Below, in pieces: positions 8,762 to 17,084 of a DNA stretch of 64,000 nt; position 1 is the first letter of the stretch, and the number at the start of each line of letters is the position of its first letter. The notes beneath the pieces are model-generated. The model saw only the letters and a list, made by a program, of their open reading frames with translations. It was not told where the DNA came from and made no database searches. The stretch comes from Nocardia kruczakiae NBRC 101016. GTDB lineage: Bacteria; Actinomycetota; Actinomycetes; Mycobacteriales; Mycobacteriaceae. The position numbers were made by a program, and so were the translations under genes. Location of the stretch: contig NZ_BDBL01000007.1 in NCBI RefSeq assembly GCF_001612965.1, forward strand, positions 62,001 through 126,000, in the 5' to 3' direction.

Positions 8762-10522
8762 ATGATGATGACGCCTTCGATCGGCTGGGAAGCCGAAGCT
8801 GATCTGGTGGTGATCGGTGGCGGTGTCGCGGGTTTGACCGCGGCCCGCACCGCCTCGCTGCGGGGGTTGCGGGTCCTGACCCTGAGCAAGGGTGGCCCGA
8901 CGGATACGTCCACGCAATACGCACAGGGTGGGATCGCGGTGGTCGCGCCCGACGGCGACACCGTCGACTCGCATGTCGCCGACACCGTCGACGCCGGAGC
9001 GGGACTGTGCGACGCACAGGCGGTGCGCTCCATCGTGGCGGGCGGCCGGGATGCCGTCGCGGCCCTGACCGATCTGGGTGCGGTCTTCGACCTCGGGCGC
9101 GACGGCCAGGTCTCGCGCACCCGCGAGGGCGGGCACAGCACGCGCCGCATCATCCACGCCGGCGGTGACGCCACCGGCGCCGAGGTGCAGCGCGCGCTGA
9201 ACGCCGCCGGACTGCCCGTGCTGTTCGGCACCGCCGCCCTCGACATCGTCACCGGGCCCGACGGGGTGCGTGGTGTGATCGTGGTGTCGGATCAGGGTTT
9301 CGGCATCGTCCACGCCCCGGCCGTCCTGCTGGCGACCGGCGGCCTCGGACAGCTCTACGCCTGCAGCACCAACCCGCCCGGGGCCACGGCCGACGGCATC
9401 GCGCTGGCGCTGCGGGCCGGTGCGCTGGTCGCCGATCTGGAATTCGTGCAGTTCCACCCCACCGTGCTGTTCAGCCCCGGGGGGCTGGGGCGTCGGCCGC
9501 TGATCAGCGAGGCGGTGCGCGGCGAGGGCGCGGTGCTGGTCGACTCGAACGGTGATTCGGTGACCGCCGGTGTCGATCCGCGGGGCGATCTGGCACCGCG
9601 CGATATCGTCTCCAAGGCCATCGCCGCCAGGATGCGACAGCTCGGCACCGATCACGTGTATCTCGACGCCCGCGCGATCGACGGGTTCGGGCAACGGTTT
9701 CCGACGATCACCACCTCGTGCCGCGCCGCGGGGCTGGATCCGCGCACCGATCTGATCCCGGTCGCGCCGGCCGCGCATTTCCAGTGCGGCGGCGTCGTCA
9801 CCGATACGCACGGGCGCACCGCCGTCCCCGGCCTGTACGCGGCCGGCGAGGTGGCGCGCACCGGTCTGCACGGCGCGAACCGGCTGGCGTCGAACAGCCT
9901 GCTCGAGGGTTTGGTCGTCGGCGAGCGGGCGGGGGCCGCCGCGGCCGAGCGGGTCGCTTCCGCTCCGGAGGTGACGTCGGTGCCGGAGATGTCGCTGCCG
10001 CGCATCGATCGCACCGCGCTGCAGCAGTTGATGTCGGCACATGCCGCCGTCGTTCGCGACGGTGACGGGCTGCGCGGGGCGATGCTGCGCGTGCTGCATC
10101 TGCGGGGCAGCGGCACGGCGAAGTCCGGGACCACGGATGCGGCTGCCGATTCTTCGGAAGGTGATGCGGCACAAGGGGTTCCCGGTCCGGCGCAGGCCGG
10201 TTCCGCGGACGGCCGACGCGACCGCGAGGCTGCAGCGCCGGAAATGGCTGCACCGCAGTCAATTTCGCGGCTGCACGGTGAGCGGGCCGGAGTGCTGGCC
10301 GCCGTGGAGGACGCCGCTCTGACACTGGCCGCGCGGACCCTCCTCCTCGCGGCCACCGCCCGCGCCGAAAGCCGCGGCTGCCATACCCGATCCGATTACC
10401 CCGATCCGCGCGAGGAGTTGCGGCGCAGCGTCGCGATCCGGCTCGGCGACGACGGCCGCCCGCAGGTCGTCGCCGAGCCACTCACCACCGCCGACCCCCT
10501 GCCGGCGGTGAGCGCCCGATGA
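8762..10522 (+). CDS. nadB: L-aspartate oxidase
   Basis: A 586-residue FAD enzyme that oxidises aspartate to iminoaspartate for NadA. The FAD-binding VVIGGGVAGLTAA is at residues 16-28; the substrate region has HSTRRIIHAGGDATG, EFVQFHPT and GANRLASNSLLEG. It is longer than usual: residues about 449-498 form an Ala/Gly/Ser-rich, probably disordered insert (GSGTAKSGTTDAAADSSEGD and onward) inside the C-terminal helical domain. The reading frame is intact on both sides, so the insert looks real rather than a frameshift. It is followed by nadC after a 31-nt gap. Confidence 0.95.
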   Translation: MMMTPSIGWEAEADLVVIGGGVAGLTAARTASLRGLRVLTLSKGGPTDTSTQYAQGGIAVVAPDGDTVDSHVADTVDAGAGLCDAQAVRSIVAGGRDAVAALTDLGAVFDLGRDGQVSRTREGGHSTRRIIHAGGDATGAEVQRALNAAGLPVLFGTAALDIVTGPDGVRGVIVVSDQGFGIVHAPAVLLATGGLGQLYACSTNPPGATADGIALALRAGALVADLEFVQFHPTVLFSPGGLGRRPLISEAVRGEGAVLVDSNGDSVTAGVDPRGDLAPRDIVSKAIAARMRQLGTDHVYLDARAIDGFGQRFPTITTSCRAAGLDPRTDLIPVAPAAHFQCGGVVTDTHGRTAVPGLYAAGEVARTGLHGANRLASNSLLEGLVVGERAGAAAAERVASAPEVTSVPEMSLPRIDRTALQQLMSAHAAVVRDGDGLRGAMLRVLHLRGSGTAKSGTTDAAADSSEGDAAQGVPGPAQAGSADGRRDREAAAPEMAAPQSISRLHGERAGVLAAVEDAALTLAARTLLLAATARAESRGCHTRSDYPDPREELRRSVAIRLGDDGRPQVVAEPLTTADPLPAVSAR

Positions 10523-10553
10523 CCGCCGCCGCCCACCACATGCCGAGGAGTAG

Positions 10554-11417
10554 ATGATGGCACTGGATCCGCAACTCGACCCCGGGGAACTGCGCACCCT
10601 GATCCGCACCGCCCTCGACGAGGATCTGCGCTACGGGCCCGACATCACCTCGGCCGCAACCGTTCCCGCCGAGGCGACCGTCAAGGCCGCGATGGTCTCG
10701 CGGCAGCCGGGCACGGTCGCCGGCATCGATGTCGGGCTGCTGGTGCTCGACGAGGTGATCGGCGCCGGGAACTACGAGGTGACCGATCGCGTCGCCGACG
10801 GTACCCGGGTCGGCCCCGGCGACGCGGTGCTGACCGTCGTCGCACCGACGCGGCAGCTGCTCACCGCCGAACGCACCATGCTCAACCTGGTCACCCACAT
10901 GTCCGGGATCGCCACCGCCACCGCCGCCTGGGTGGACGCGGTCGAGGGCACGAACTGCCGGATCCGCGACAGCCGCAAAACCCTGCCGGGTCTGCGTGCG
11001 CTGCAGAAGTATTCGGTGCGCGTCGGCGGTGGCGTGAACCATCGGATGGGCCTCGGTGATGCCGCCCTGATCAAGGACAACCACGTCGTGGCGGCCGGGT
11101 CGGTGGTCGCCGCGTTGCGCGCGGTGCGCGAACTGGATCCCGGCATCGAATGCGAGGTCGAGGTGGACAGTCTCGATCAGCTCGACGCCGTCCTCGCCGA
11201 AGATGTGCAACTGGTGCTGCTGGACAACTTCCCGCTGTGGGCCACCCAAGCCGCCGTCCAGCGCCGCAACAGCCGCTCGCCGCGCACGAAACTCGAATCC
11301 TCCGGCGGGCTCTCCCTCGAGGCCGCCGCCGACTACGCGCGCACCGGAGTCGACTACCTCGCGGTCGGCGCCCTCACCCATTCGGTGCGGGTGCTGGACC
11401 TGGGCCTCGATATGTAG
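10554..11417 (+). CDS. nadC: Nicotinate-nucleotide pyrophosphorylase (carboxylating)
   Basis: A 287-residue quinolinate phosphoribosyltransferase that makes nicotinate mononucleotide from quinolinate and PRPP. Motifs include DEDLRYGPDITSAAT, AERTMLNLVTHMSGIAT, RDSRKTLPGLRALQKYSV, NHRMGLGDAALIKDNHV and ESSGGLSLE, which line the quinolinate and PRPP sites. AGGAG precedes the ATG at 10554; a second ATG at 10557 is an equal alternative. It is the last gene of nadABC and converges on the winged-helix gene with a 6-nt gap. Confidence 0.95.
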   Translation: MMALDPQLDPGELRTLIRTALDEDLRYGPDITSAATVPAEATVKAAMVSRQPGTVAGIDVGLLVLDEVIGAGNYEVTDRVADGTRVGPGDAVLTVVAPTRQLLTAERTMLNLVTHMSGIATATAAWVDAVEGTNCRIRDSRKTLPGLRALQKYSVRVGGGVNHRMGLGDAALIKDNHVVAAGSVVAALRAVRELDPGIECEVEVDSLDQLDAVLAEDVQLVLLDNFPLWATQAAVQRRNSRSPRTKLESSGGLSLEAAADYARTGVDYLAVGALTHSVRVLDLGLDM

Positions 11418-11423
11418 GTCGGA

Positions 11424-12593
11424 TCAGCTGGTGAGTTCGCGTTCCAGCGGAGTCCGGAAGCGGGGGATGGCGCGCACGTCGCCGTACCAGGCGGCGGTGC
11501 GCTCGACCTCGGCGTCGATCAGCGCCTTCGCGTCGGCGCCGACGTCTTCCAATAGCCGCCAGGCGATTTCACCGTCCGCTCGCTGCGCCCAGCCGCCGAC
11601 GATGCGGCCGTCCACCCAGATACTCGGGCCGATATTGCCGTTGGTGTCGAACAGGGCCGGGGTGTGCGGGCCGAGGAACCAGTCGCGCGACTGCCAGCCC
11701 ATCGGCGTCGGGTCCAGGGCGGGCAGCAGCGCCGCCCACGGTCCGGATTCGGGTTCGGGCTCCGTATCGTCGGACAGGATCACTCCGGTCCTGCCGTCGA
11801 GGTCGACCTCGGTGAGATCCAGACTCGACAGTGTCTTGCGCACATCCGTTTTCGTCCACCCGGTCCACCACACCAGATCGTCCACGGGAGCCGGGCCGAA
11901 GGCGCGCAGCCAGCGGCGGACGAGCTCGGCGCGCGCCGTGTCGAGTGCGATCGGCGCGGCCTCGGGCAGCCATGCCTCCCGGGGCGCCCAGGTGTACTGG
12001 CTGCTGGTCCAGCTGCCGTTGGGGCGTCCGCGCACGATGAGCCCGTCGCATCCGAGGATCAGCAGCACCCAGGTGGTGATGTTGGTCGGTTTCGAATACG
12101 GCTTGCCGGGTGCGGTATCGACCTGGGTGCGCAGCCGGGGCACGGCGGCCGACAGTTGCGCGCCGGTCGCGCTGCCCCGGGCCAGCAGTTCCCGATGGGT
12201 TTCGTCGGCCACTTCGGCCAGCCAGGCGTCGATATCGCCCTCGACGGCCTGGGCCAGGTACTTCCCGTAGTTGCGGCGCTGCTTGACCGCCAGCGCGTCG
12301 GCCACCGCGGCCTGCAGCACGGGAACCAGGCCGACCGGCGCGACGAACATGGTCCGGCGCATCGCCAGCAGTCGCAGCAGTGACCGATCGTCGTAGAGCG
12401 CGCGCTCCACATCGGCGGGCGCCAGGCCGTGGGTGCGGGCGCATACCGACAGGTACACCGTCGCGGGATCGGTGGCGTGCAGAGCGACCATCGACTCGGC
12501 GATATCGGCGGGATCGGTACCGCGGGTTTCGAACGCGAGCCGATGCCGCCGCGCCAGGCGCGCGCGTCGCTGAGCGACCGTAATCGAACGCAT
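11424..12593 (-). CDS. Winged helix DNA-binding domain-containing protein (PF06224-like)
   Basis: A 389-residue protein with the pattern of the winged-helix family that includes E. coli YcaQ: an N-terminal helical part (VALHATDPATVYLSVCARTHG), WVLLILGCDGLIVRG, a central DDLVWWTGWTKTDVRKTL helix-turn-helix, and a C-terminal region with GPHTPALFDTNGNIGPSIWVDGRIVGGWAQ. YcaQ relatives include DNA glycosylases acting on crosslinks or alkylated bases, but many members have no tested activity. A TAGGAT box lies 6 nt before the ATG, so it is probably transcribed alone and leaderless. Confidence 0.8.
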   Translation of the reverse strand: MRSITVAQRRARLARRHRLAFETRGTDPADIAESMVALHATDPATVYLSVCARTHGLAPADVERALYDDRSLLRLLAMRRTMFVAPVGLVPVLQAAVADALAVKQRRNYGKYLAQAVEGDIDAWLAEVADETHRELLARGSATGAQLSAAVPRLRTQVDTAPGKPYSKPTNITTWVLLILGCDGLIVRGRPNGSWTSSQYTWAPREAWLPEAAPIALDTARAELVRRWLRAFGPAPVDDLVWWTGWTKTDVRKTLSSLDLTEVDLDGRTGVILSDDTEPEPESGPWAALLPALDPTPMGWQSRDWFLGPHTPALFDTNGNIGPSIWVDGRIVGGWAQRADGEIAWRLLEDVGADAKALIDAEVERTAAWYGDVRAIPRFRTPLERELTS

Positions 12594-12599
12594 GGTCGA

Positions 12600-12605
12600 A
12601 TCCTA
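12600..12605 (-). promoter_or_regulatory. -10 box of the winged-helix gene (leaderless)
   Basis: TAGGAT on the minus strand, 6 nt before ATG 12593. Confidence 0.5.
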
Positions 12606-13514
12606 GCGTGCTCGGTCCCCGTTCCGGATGCGCTGGCCGAGGAAATGCGCCGCCCGGTCCAGGGCCTCGTCCGCCTCGTCGAGAATGCCGGTGAAGGACT
12701 GGAAGACGTGAGGCACATCGGCGGTCACGTCGAGGATGACGTCCACGCCGGCTTCCCGCGCGCGTGCGGCCAGGCGAGTGGAATCGTCCAGTAGCATTTC
12801 GTTGGTCCCCACCTGGAGCAGGATCGGCGGAAAGCCGGTGAGATCGGCCGAGACCGCAGGGCTGAGCAGCGGCTGCCCGGCATCCTGCCCGTCGAGATAC
12901 ATGGCGCCGGTGTGGTCCAGGCTTGCGCGGGTGAACACCGGGTCGATGCCGGCTTTGGTTTCCATGCTCGCCCCCGTGCGGGTCATGTCGAGGCCGGGGG
13001 AGAAGGCCACGATCGCGGCCGGCAGGGGCAGGCCGGCGTCGCGGGCCGCGAGAGTCGTCGTGATGGTCAGGCCACCGCCCGCGGAGTCGCCCGCGAAGGC
13101 GATCGCCGACGGGTGCGCGCCGCTGTCGAGCAGCGCGCGGTAAGCGCCGAGGGTGTCCTCTATCGCGGCCGGGAAGGGATGTTCCGGCGCGAGCCGGTAA
13201 TCGACCGACAGCGCCCGGAAACCCGTCTTGCGCACCAGGTTTCCGGTCAGCGTCATCGCCGTCTCGGGTGAACCGAAGACGAAGCCACCGCCGTGGAAGT
13301 ACAGGATCGTTCCGGCTCCGGCCGGCTCCGGCGGTTCGACGAGCACCGCGGGCCGACTACCCAGTGCGATTGTCCGCGTGTGTATTTCGGACGGGACGGC
13401 CATCTGCGCCATCAGTGTCCGGAACTCGGCCCGTATGTCGGCCACGGATCGCGGCTGCGCGGGTTGTGGCCGACGCAGAATCGCGTCGACCTGCGCGCGT
13501 TGTTGTGCGCTCAT
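12603..13514 (-). CDS. Alpha/beta hydrolase, hormone-sensitive-lipase-type esterase
   Basis: A 303-residue hydrolase. The oxyanion-hole motif HGGG is at 74-77, the nucleophile Ser144 is in GDSAG, and the likely Asp243 and His269 complete the triad. The family hydrolyses short-chain esters in the cytoplasm; the natural substrate is unknown. I prefer ATG 13514, which has AGGAAGG about 6 nt upstream; a GTG at 13520 would sit directly on that site. The gene is divergent from a MarR regulator that shares the short intergenic region, so it is probably its target. Confidence 0.85.
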   Translation of the reverse strand: MSAQQRAQVDAILRRPQPAQPRSVADIRAEFRTLMAQMAVPSEIHTRTIALGSRPAVLVEPPEPAGAGTILYFHGGGFVFGSPETAMTLTGNLVRKTGFRALSVDYRLAPEHPFPAAIEDTLGAYRALLDSGAHPSAIAFAGDSAGGGLTITTTLAARDAGLPLPAAIVAFSPGLDMTRTGASMETKAGIDPVFTRASLDHTGAMYLDGQDAGQPLLSPAVSADLTGFPPILLQVGTNEMLLDDSTRLAARAREAGVDVILDVTADVPHVFQSFTGILDEADEALDRAAHFLGQRIRNGDRAR

Positions 13515-13539
13515 ATACACCTTCCTGGGAACTATATTC

Positions 13540-13547
13540 CTGTACAG
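13540..13547. promoter_or_regulatory. CTGTACAG palindrome between esterase and marR, candidate operator
   Basis: An 8-bp perfect palindrome in an AT-rich 41-bp gap between the divergent esterase and MarR genes. It overlaps the TACAGT -10 box of the MarR gene, so a bound MarR dimer would block its own promoter and probably the esterase promoter. Confidence 0.5.
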
Positions 13548-13548
13548 T
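13543..13548 (+). promoter_or_regulatory. -10 box of the marR gene (leaderless)
   Basis: TACAGT, 7 nt before ATG 13556, overlapping the CTGTACAG palindrome. Confidence 0.5.
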
Positions 13549-13555
13549 ATATGCC

Positions 13556-14032
13556 ATGGAATGTAGTTCGGGACCGGATACCGTGGATCTGCCGACGCTG
13601 TTCGCCGATCTCGTCCGCTGCGAGACGCGGCTGTACAACGCCGTCAACGACCGGCTCCGGGAACGGCACGGCATCGTCGCGTCCCAGTTCGAAGCGCTGC
13701 GTTTCCTGCGCGATCATCCGGAGGCTCGGGTGGCCGATCTCGCGGCGGAATTCGCGGCCGGCATCGGGGCGATCAGCAAGGGCGTCGACCGGCTGGTGGC
13801 CCGGGGATGGGTCGTGCGCAGACCGCATCCGTCGGATCGCCGCTCGTCGGTGCTGGCTCTGACCGAGGACGGTGCCCGGCTCGTGACCGCGGCCGAAGAG
13901 AGCTTCGCGGAGCGGCTCACCGAGCTGTTCGGCACCATCGCCCCCGATGCGTCCCTGCCGGTCGTGGCGCGCACGCTCGCGCGGCTGCGCGGTGAACTCG
14001 AACGGGGCCGGATCGGCATGCCGGCGGGGTGA
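13556..14032 (+). CDS. MarR family transcriptional regulator
   Basis: A 158-residue winged-helix protein. RERHGIVASQFEALRFLRDHPEARVADLAAEF leads into the recognition region AISKGVDRLVARGWVVRRPHPSDRRSSVLALTEDG, which contains the DxRxxxxxLT wing signature of MarR proteins. MarR dimers usually repress a divergent gene and release on binding a small phenolic or similar ligand. Here the divergent gene is an esterase, its likely target. The ATG at 13556 has no Shine-Dalgarno but sits 7 nt after TACAGT. The ORF runs in frame upstream into the esterase, but that extension is antisense to coding sequence and not used. Confidence 0.88.
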   Translation: MECSSGPDTVDLPTLFADLVRCETRLYNAVNDRLRERHGIVASQFEALRFLRDHPEARVADLAAEFAAGIGAISKGVDRLVARGWVVRRPHPSDRRSSVLALTEDGARLVTAAEESFAERLTELFGTIAPDASLPVVARTLARLRGELERGRIGMPAG

Positions 14033-14133
14033 TTGCCGCGGGGCGAACGCGGCCGGTCGCAGTGGTGGGAAGGATGCGGGACACGCGGTCGTTGATCATG
14101 GGGGCGAACGACGGTGACAAGACAGGAGAAGTC

Positions 14134-15000
14134 ATGACGGAAAATCCGGCCCCGGTCTCGAACTGGGACGGCGCGGCACTGGATCTGCCGGCGTATCTCG
14201 CCCGCATCGGCTTCACCGGAGAGCCGGCGCCGACCCTCGACACCCTGCGCGCGCTGCAGTACGCGCACACCACCACCATCCCGTTCGAGAACATCGAGCC
14301 GGTGCTGAAACGACCGGTGCTGCTGGACCTTCCGTCGTTGCAGGACAAGCTCGTCCGATCCCGGCGCGGCGGCTACTGCTACGAGAACGTGGGTTTGTTC
14401 GCCGCCGCACTGGAGCGGATCGGCTTCGGCGTCACCGGATTACACGGACGGGTGAGTATGGGCGCGCGCGGTGAGATCCGCCCGGCGACGCACGCGTTGC
14501 TGCGTGTGACCACCGCCGACGACGAGCGGGTGTGGCTGTGCGATGTCGGTTTCGGGTCCGGGCCGCTCGCCCCGCTCGAACTGAATCCCGATGCGGGGGA
14601 GGTGCGCGCCGGTGACTGGCGATTCCGGCTGGAACGCACACGCGGCGAACTCGATTCGGAGCTGTGGGTGCTGCACCACTTCGCCCGCGACGGCTGGATC
14701 GATCGCTACAGCTTCACCCTGAACCCGCAGTACCGCATCGACTACGCGGTCGGCAATCACTTCGTCTCCACATTTCCGCGTTCACCGTTCGTGACCCGGC
14801 CGTATGTGCAGCGGTTCCGGCCGGACCGGCACGACATCGTCGACAACACCACCTGGATCACCGAATATCCGGACGGCACCGCGCACAGCCGCGACCTGCC
14901 GCCGGCCGATCTGCCGAAGATCCTGGCGGCCGAATTCGATATCGAACTCGCCGACGCGGATGCGGCGAAACTGGCGGCAGGGGTCTGGCTGCCACGCTGA
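14134..15000 (+). CDS. nat: Arylamine N-acetyltransferase
   Basis: A 288-residue cytoplasmic enzyme that moves acetyl or propionyl from CoA to arylamines or hydrazines. The catalytic triad is visible: Cys82 in RRGGYCYENVGLF, His120 in RPATHALLRV and Asp137 in LCDVGFG. The N-terminal YLARIGFTGEPAPTLDTLRALQYAHTTTIPFEN is typical of the family. In mycobacteria NAT is tied to cholesterol catabolism and acetylates isoniazid, but here it has no such neighbours. ACAGGAGAA ends 4 nt before ATG 14134, which decides this start over the longer reading from 14029. Confidence 0.93.
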   Translation: MTENPAPVSNWDGAALDLPAYLARIGFTGEPAPTLDTLRALQYAHTTTIPFENIEPVLKRPVLLDLPSLQDKLVRSRRGGYCYENVGLFAAALERIGFGVTGLHGRVSMGARGEIRPATHALLRVTTADDERVWLCDVGFGSGPLAPLELNPDAGEVRAGDWRFRLERTRGELDSELWVLHHFARDGWIDRYSFTLNPQYRIDYAVGNHFVSTFPRSPFVTRPYVQRFRPDRHDIVDNTTWITEYPDGTAHSRDLPPADLPKILAAEFDIELADADAAKLAAGVWLPR

Positions 15001-15071
15001 CGAGCGGCGGTGCGGCTGACCGGCGGCCCGCGCGCGACGGCCGATTACCCCGCCGCGGCGGCTCGCGGCGG

Positions 15072-15077
15072 TAGTGT
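15072..15077 (+). promoter_or_regulatory. -10 box of the penicillin-binding lipoprotein gene (leaderless)
   Basis: TAGTGT, 7 nt before GTG 15085. It supports that GTG over the upstream GTG at 15010. Confidence 0.5.
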
Positions 15078-15084
15078 CGGCCGC

Positions 15085-16851
15085 GTGCGCACCGGATCGA
15101 AGTTGTTCGCCCTGCTCGCCGCCCCGATTCTCGCTGCTGCCGCGTGTTCCGGAGACAGTTCCGCCGATCGGCTCGACCGCAGTGTGCACACCTTCGCCGA
15201 TGCGTTGAGTCACGGCGATCCCGCCGCCGCGGCCGCCGTCACCAGCGATCCGGCACAGGCGACGACCATCCTCGGCGCCCTCTTCGACAGCCTCGGCAAG
15301 AAGGTCCGCGTCGACGTGCGTTCCGTACACCGGTCCGACCAGCACGCGACATTCGACCTGGCCACCACGTGGACCTTCGGCGCGGCCGGGAATCAGTGGA
15401 CCTACACCACCGCCGGGACGGCCGACGAATCCGGGGACGACTGGAAGGTCCGGTGGAATCCAGCCACCGTGGCGCCCGGCCTCGAGACCGGGCCGCTGTC
15501 CTACGACACCGTGGCCCCGCAGCCGGCCGCGCGCGTGCTCGACCGCGACGGCGCGGAATTGATGACGCAGCAGGTCGTCACCCTGGTCCAGCCGGCGCCC
15601 GGCGCCGACCCGAATGCCGTTGCGGCCGTGCTCGGTCCGATCGATCCGAGCATCTCCGCGGCGAGCCTGCGCCAGGACATGGACAAGGCCCAGGGCAAAC
15701 CCGTCACCGCGATCGCGCTGCGAGCAGGCGATCTCGCCCCCGTGCAGGATCGGCTCGCCGCGCTGCCGAATGTGACGCTGGCGCCGCAGACCCGGCTGCT
15801 CACCGTCGACAAGGCGCTGACCTCCCCGGCCCTGTCCGGGGTGAGCGACCTGTGGCAGCACAGCACCGATGCCGCGGCCGGCTGGGCGGTGCGCGCGCAG
15901 GGCGCCGACGGCGCCCATACGGTGGGCGGACAGGATCCGAAACCCGTCGCCGACATCAGGACCACGCTCGACACCGGGATGTTGCGGCGTGCCGAGGCCG
16001 CGCTCGCGCCGATCCCCACTCCGGCCGCGATGGTGGTGCTGCGACCGTCCACCGGCGATGTCCTCGCCGTAGGGCAGAACGCGCCCGCCGACGCGCAGGG
16101 CCCGATCGCGCTCACCGGACTGTATCCACCGGGTTCGACCTTCAAGACCGTCACCGTGTCGGCCGCGTTGCAGGCCGGGCAGGTCACCGCCGACACCATG
16201 GTCGCCTGCCCCGGCACGGAGAACATCGAGGGCCGGCAGATTCCCAACGACAACCACTTCGATCTCGGCACCGTGCCACTGCACGCCGCGTTCGCGCGAT
16301 CCTGCAACACCACGATGGGACGGCTCGCGGTGAACCTCCCGCCCGACGGGCTGACCCGTGCGGCCGCACAGCTCGGCCTCGGTGTGGATTTCACCGCCCC
16401 CGGCATGACCACGGTGACCGGAAAGGTGCCCACCGCAGACACTTCCGCGCTGCGGGTCGAGGAGGGGATCGGCCAGGGCCGGGTGACCGCGTCGCCGTTC
16501 GGCATGGCGTTGGTCGCGGCGACCGTCGCCCGCGGTTCGGTGCCGGCGCCCACCATCGTGGCGGGATCCCCCGGAAAGGCCGACCGAACCCCGGATCCCG
16601 TGCCCGCGTCGGTGCTGGATCAGGTGAAATCCATGATGCGCGAGACCATTACGAACGGCACGGCCACCAGTCTCGCCGACATTCCGGGCATGCTCGGCAA
16701 GACCGGCACGGCCGAATACATCGACGACACCCACGCGCACGGCTGGTTCGTCGGCATCGACGGTGACCTGGCACTGGCGGTCTTCGTCGGCGATGCCGGG
16801 AGCTCGACGCCGGCGGTCGAGGCGGCCGGACGTTTCCTGCGGAATCAGTAG
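15085..16851 (+). CDS. Penicillin-binding lipoprotein (transpeptidase with MecA-N/NTF2-like domain)
   Basis: A 588-residue cell-wall transpeptidase. The N-terminus is a lipoprotein signal ending LAAAAC, so it is anchored outside by a lipid on the Cys at about residue 20. Residues about 25-130 form an NTF2-like MecA-N domain, then a dimerisation domain, then the transpeptidase domain with Ser351-x-x-Lys354 (STFK), Ser406-x-Asn408 (SCN) and Lys539-Thr-Gly (KTG). The architecture matches the penicillin-binding lipoprotein Rv2864c of M. tuberculosis. It crosslinks peptidoglycan and would bind beta-lactams. Start GTG 15085 was chosen from the lipoprotein signal and the TAGTGT box 7 nt upstream. 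Confidence 0.88.
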   Translation: MRTGSKLFALLAAPILAAAACSGDSSADRLDRSVHTFADALSHGDPAAAAAVTSDPAQATTILGALFDSLGKKVRVDVRSVHRSDQHATFDLATTWTFGAAGNQWTYTTAGTADESGDDWKVRWNPATVAPGLETGPLSYDTVAPQPAARVLDRDGAELMTQQVVTLVQPAPGADPNAVAAVLGPIDPSISAASLRQDMDKAQGKPVTAIALRAGDLAPVQDRLAALPNVTLAPQTRLLTVDKALTSPALSGVSDLWQHSTDAAAGWAVRAQGADGAHTVGGQDPKPVADIRTTLDTGMLRRAEAALAPIPTPAAMVVLRPSTGDVLAVGQNAPADAQGPIALTGLYPPGSTFKTVTVSAALQAGQVTADTMVACPGTENIEGRQIPNDNHFDLGTVPLHAAFARSCNTTMGRLAVNLPPDGLTRAAAQLGLGVDFTAPGMTTVTGKVPTADTSALRVEEGIGQGRVTASPFGMALVAATVARGSVPAPTIVAGSPGKADRTPDPVPASVLDQVKSMMRETITNGTATSLADIPGMLGKTGTAEYIDDTHAHGWFVGIDGDLALAVFVGDAGSSTPAVEAAGRFLRNQ

Positions 16852-16874
16852 TAGCGCACCGCGCAATCGAGTGA

Positions 16875-16909
16875 AGTTCGTCACATATACTCTCGCTGTA
16901 TAGCGAACT
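16875..16909 (+). promoter_or_regulatory. Candidate promoter with nested inverted repeats upstream of the Ser/Thr kinase
   Basis: AGTTCG at 16875-16880 pairs with CGAACT at 16904-16909, and CGCT-GTAT-AGCG lies inside at 16894-16905. A good -10, TATACT, is at 16886-16891, with no clear -35. The kinase start is about 190 nt further on, so the transcript would have a long leader. Regulation is only suggested by the symmetry. Confidence 0.35.
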
Positions 16910-17084
16910 GATCTCGACCGCATCGCATGGTGGTCACACATATTCCGCGCAGATCTCGCTCCGGCGTCAAAGCAGCCCGTCACGCCCGCTACACTCGTCC
17001 GGGAACACGCGCGGGACATGACCCCGCGCGCGGTAAGTCACGGATCGCGGAGAAACTCGGAGTAGTGCCATCGAAACCGGCCAA

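Noticed and set aside
7862..10174. 770-codon ORF antisense to nadA and nadB
   Set aside because: It has no recognisable domain, is Arg/His/Gln-rich like other antisense readings, and both genes under it are certain.
14782..17019. 745-codon ORF antisense to the penicillin-binding lipoprotein
   Set aside because: Composition and lack of motifs mark it as a shadow of the sense gene.
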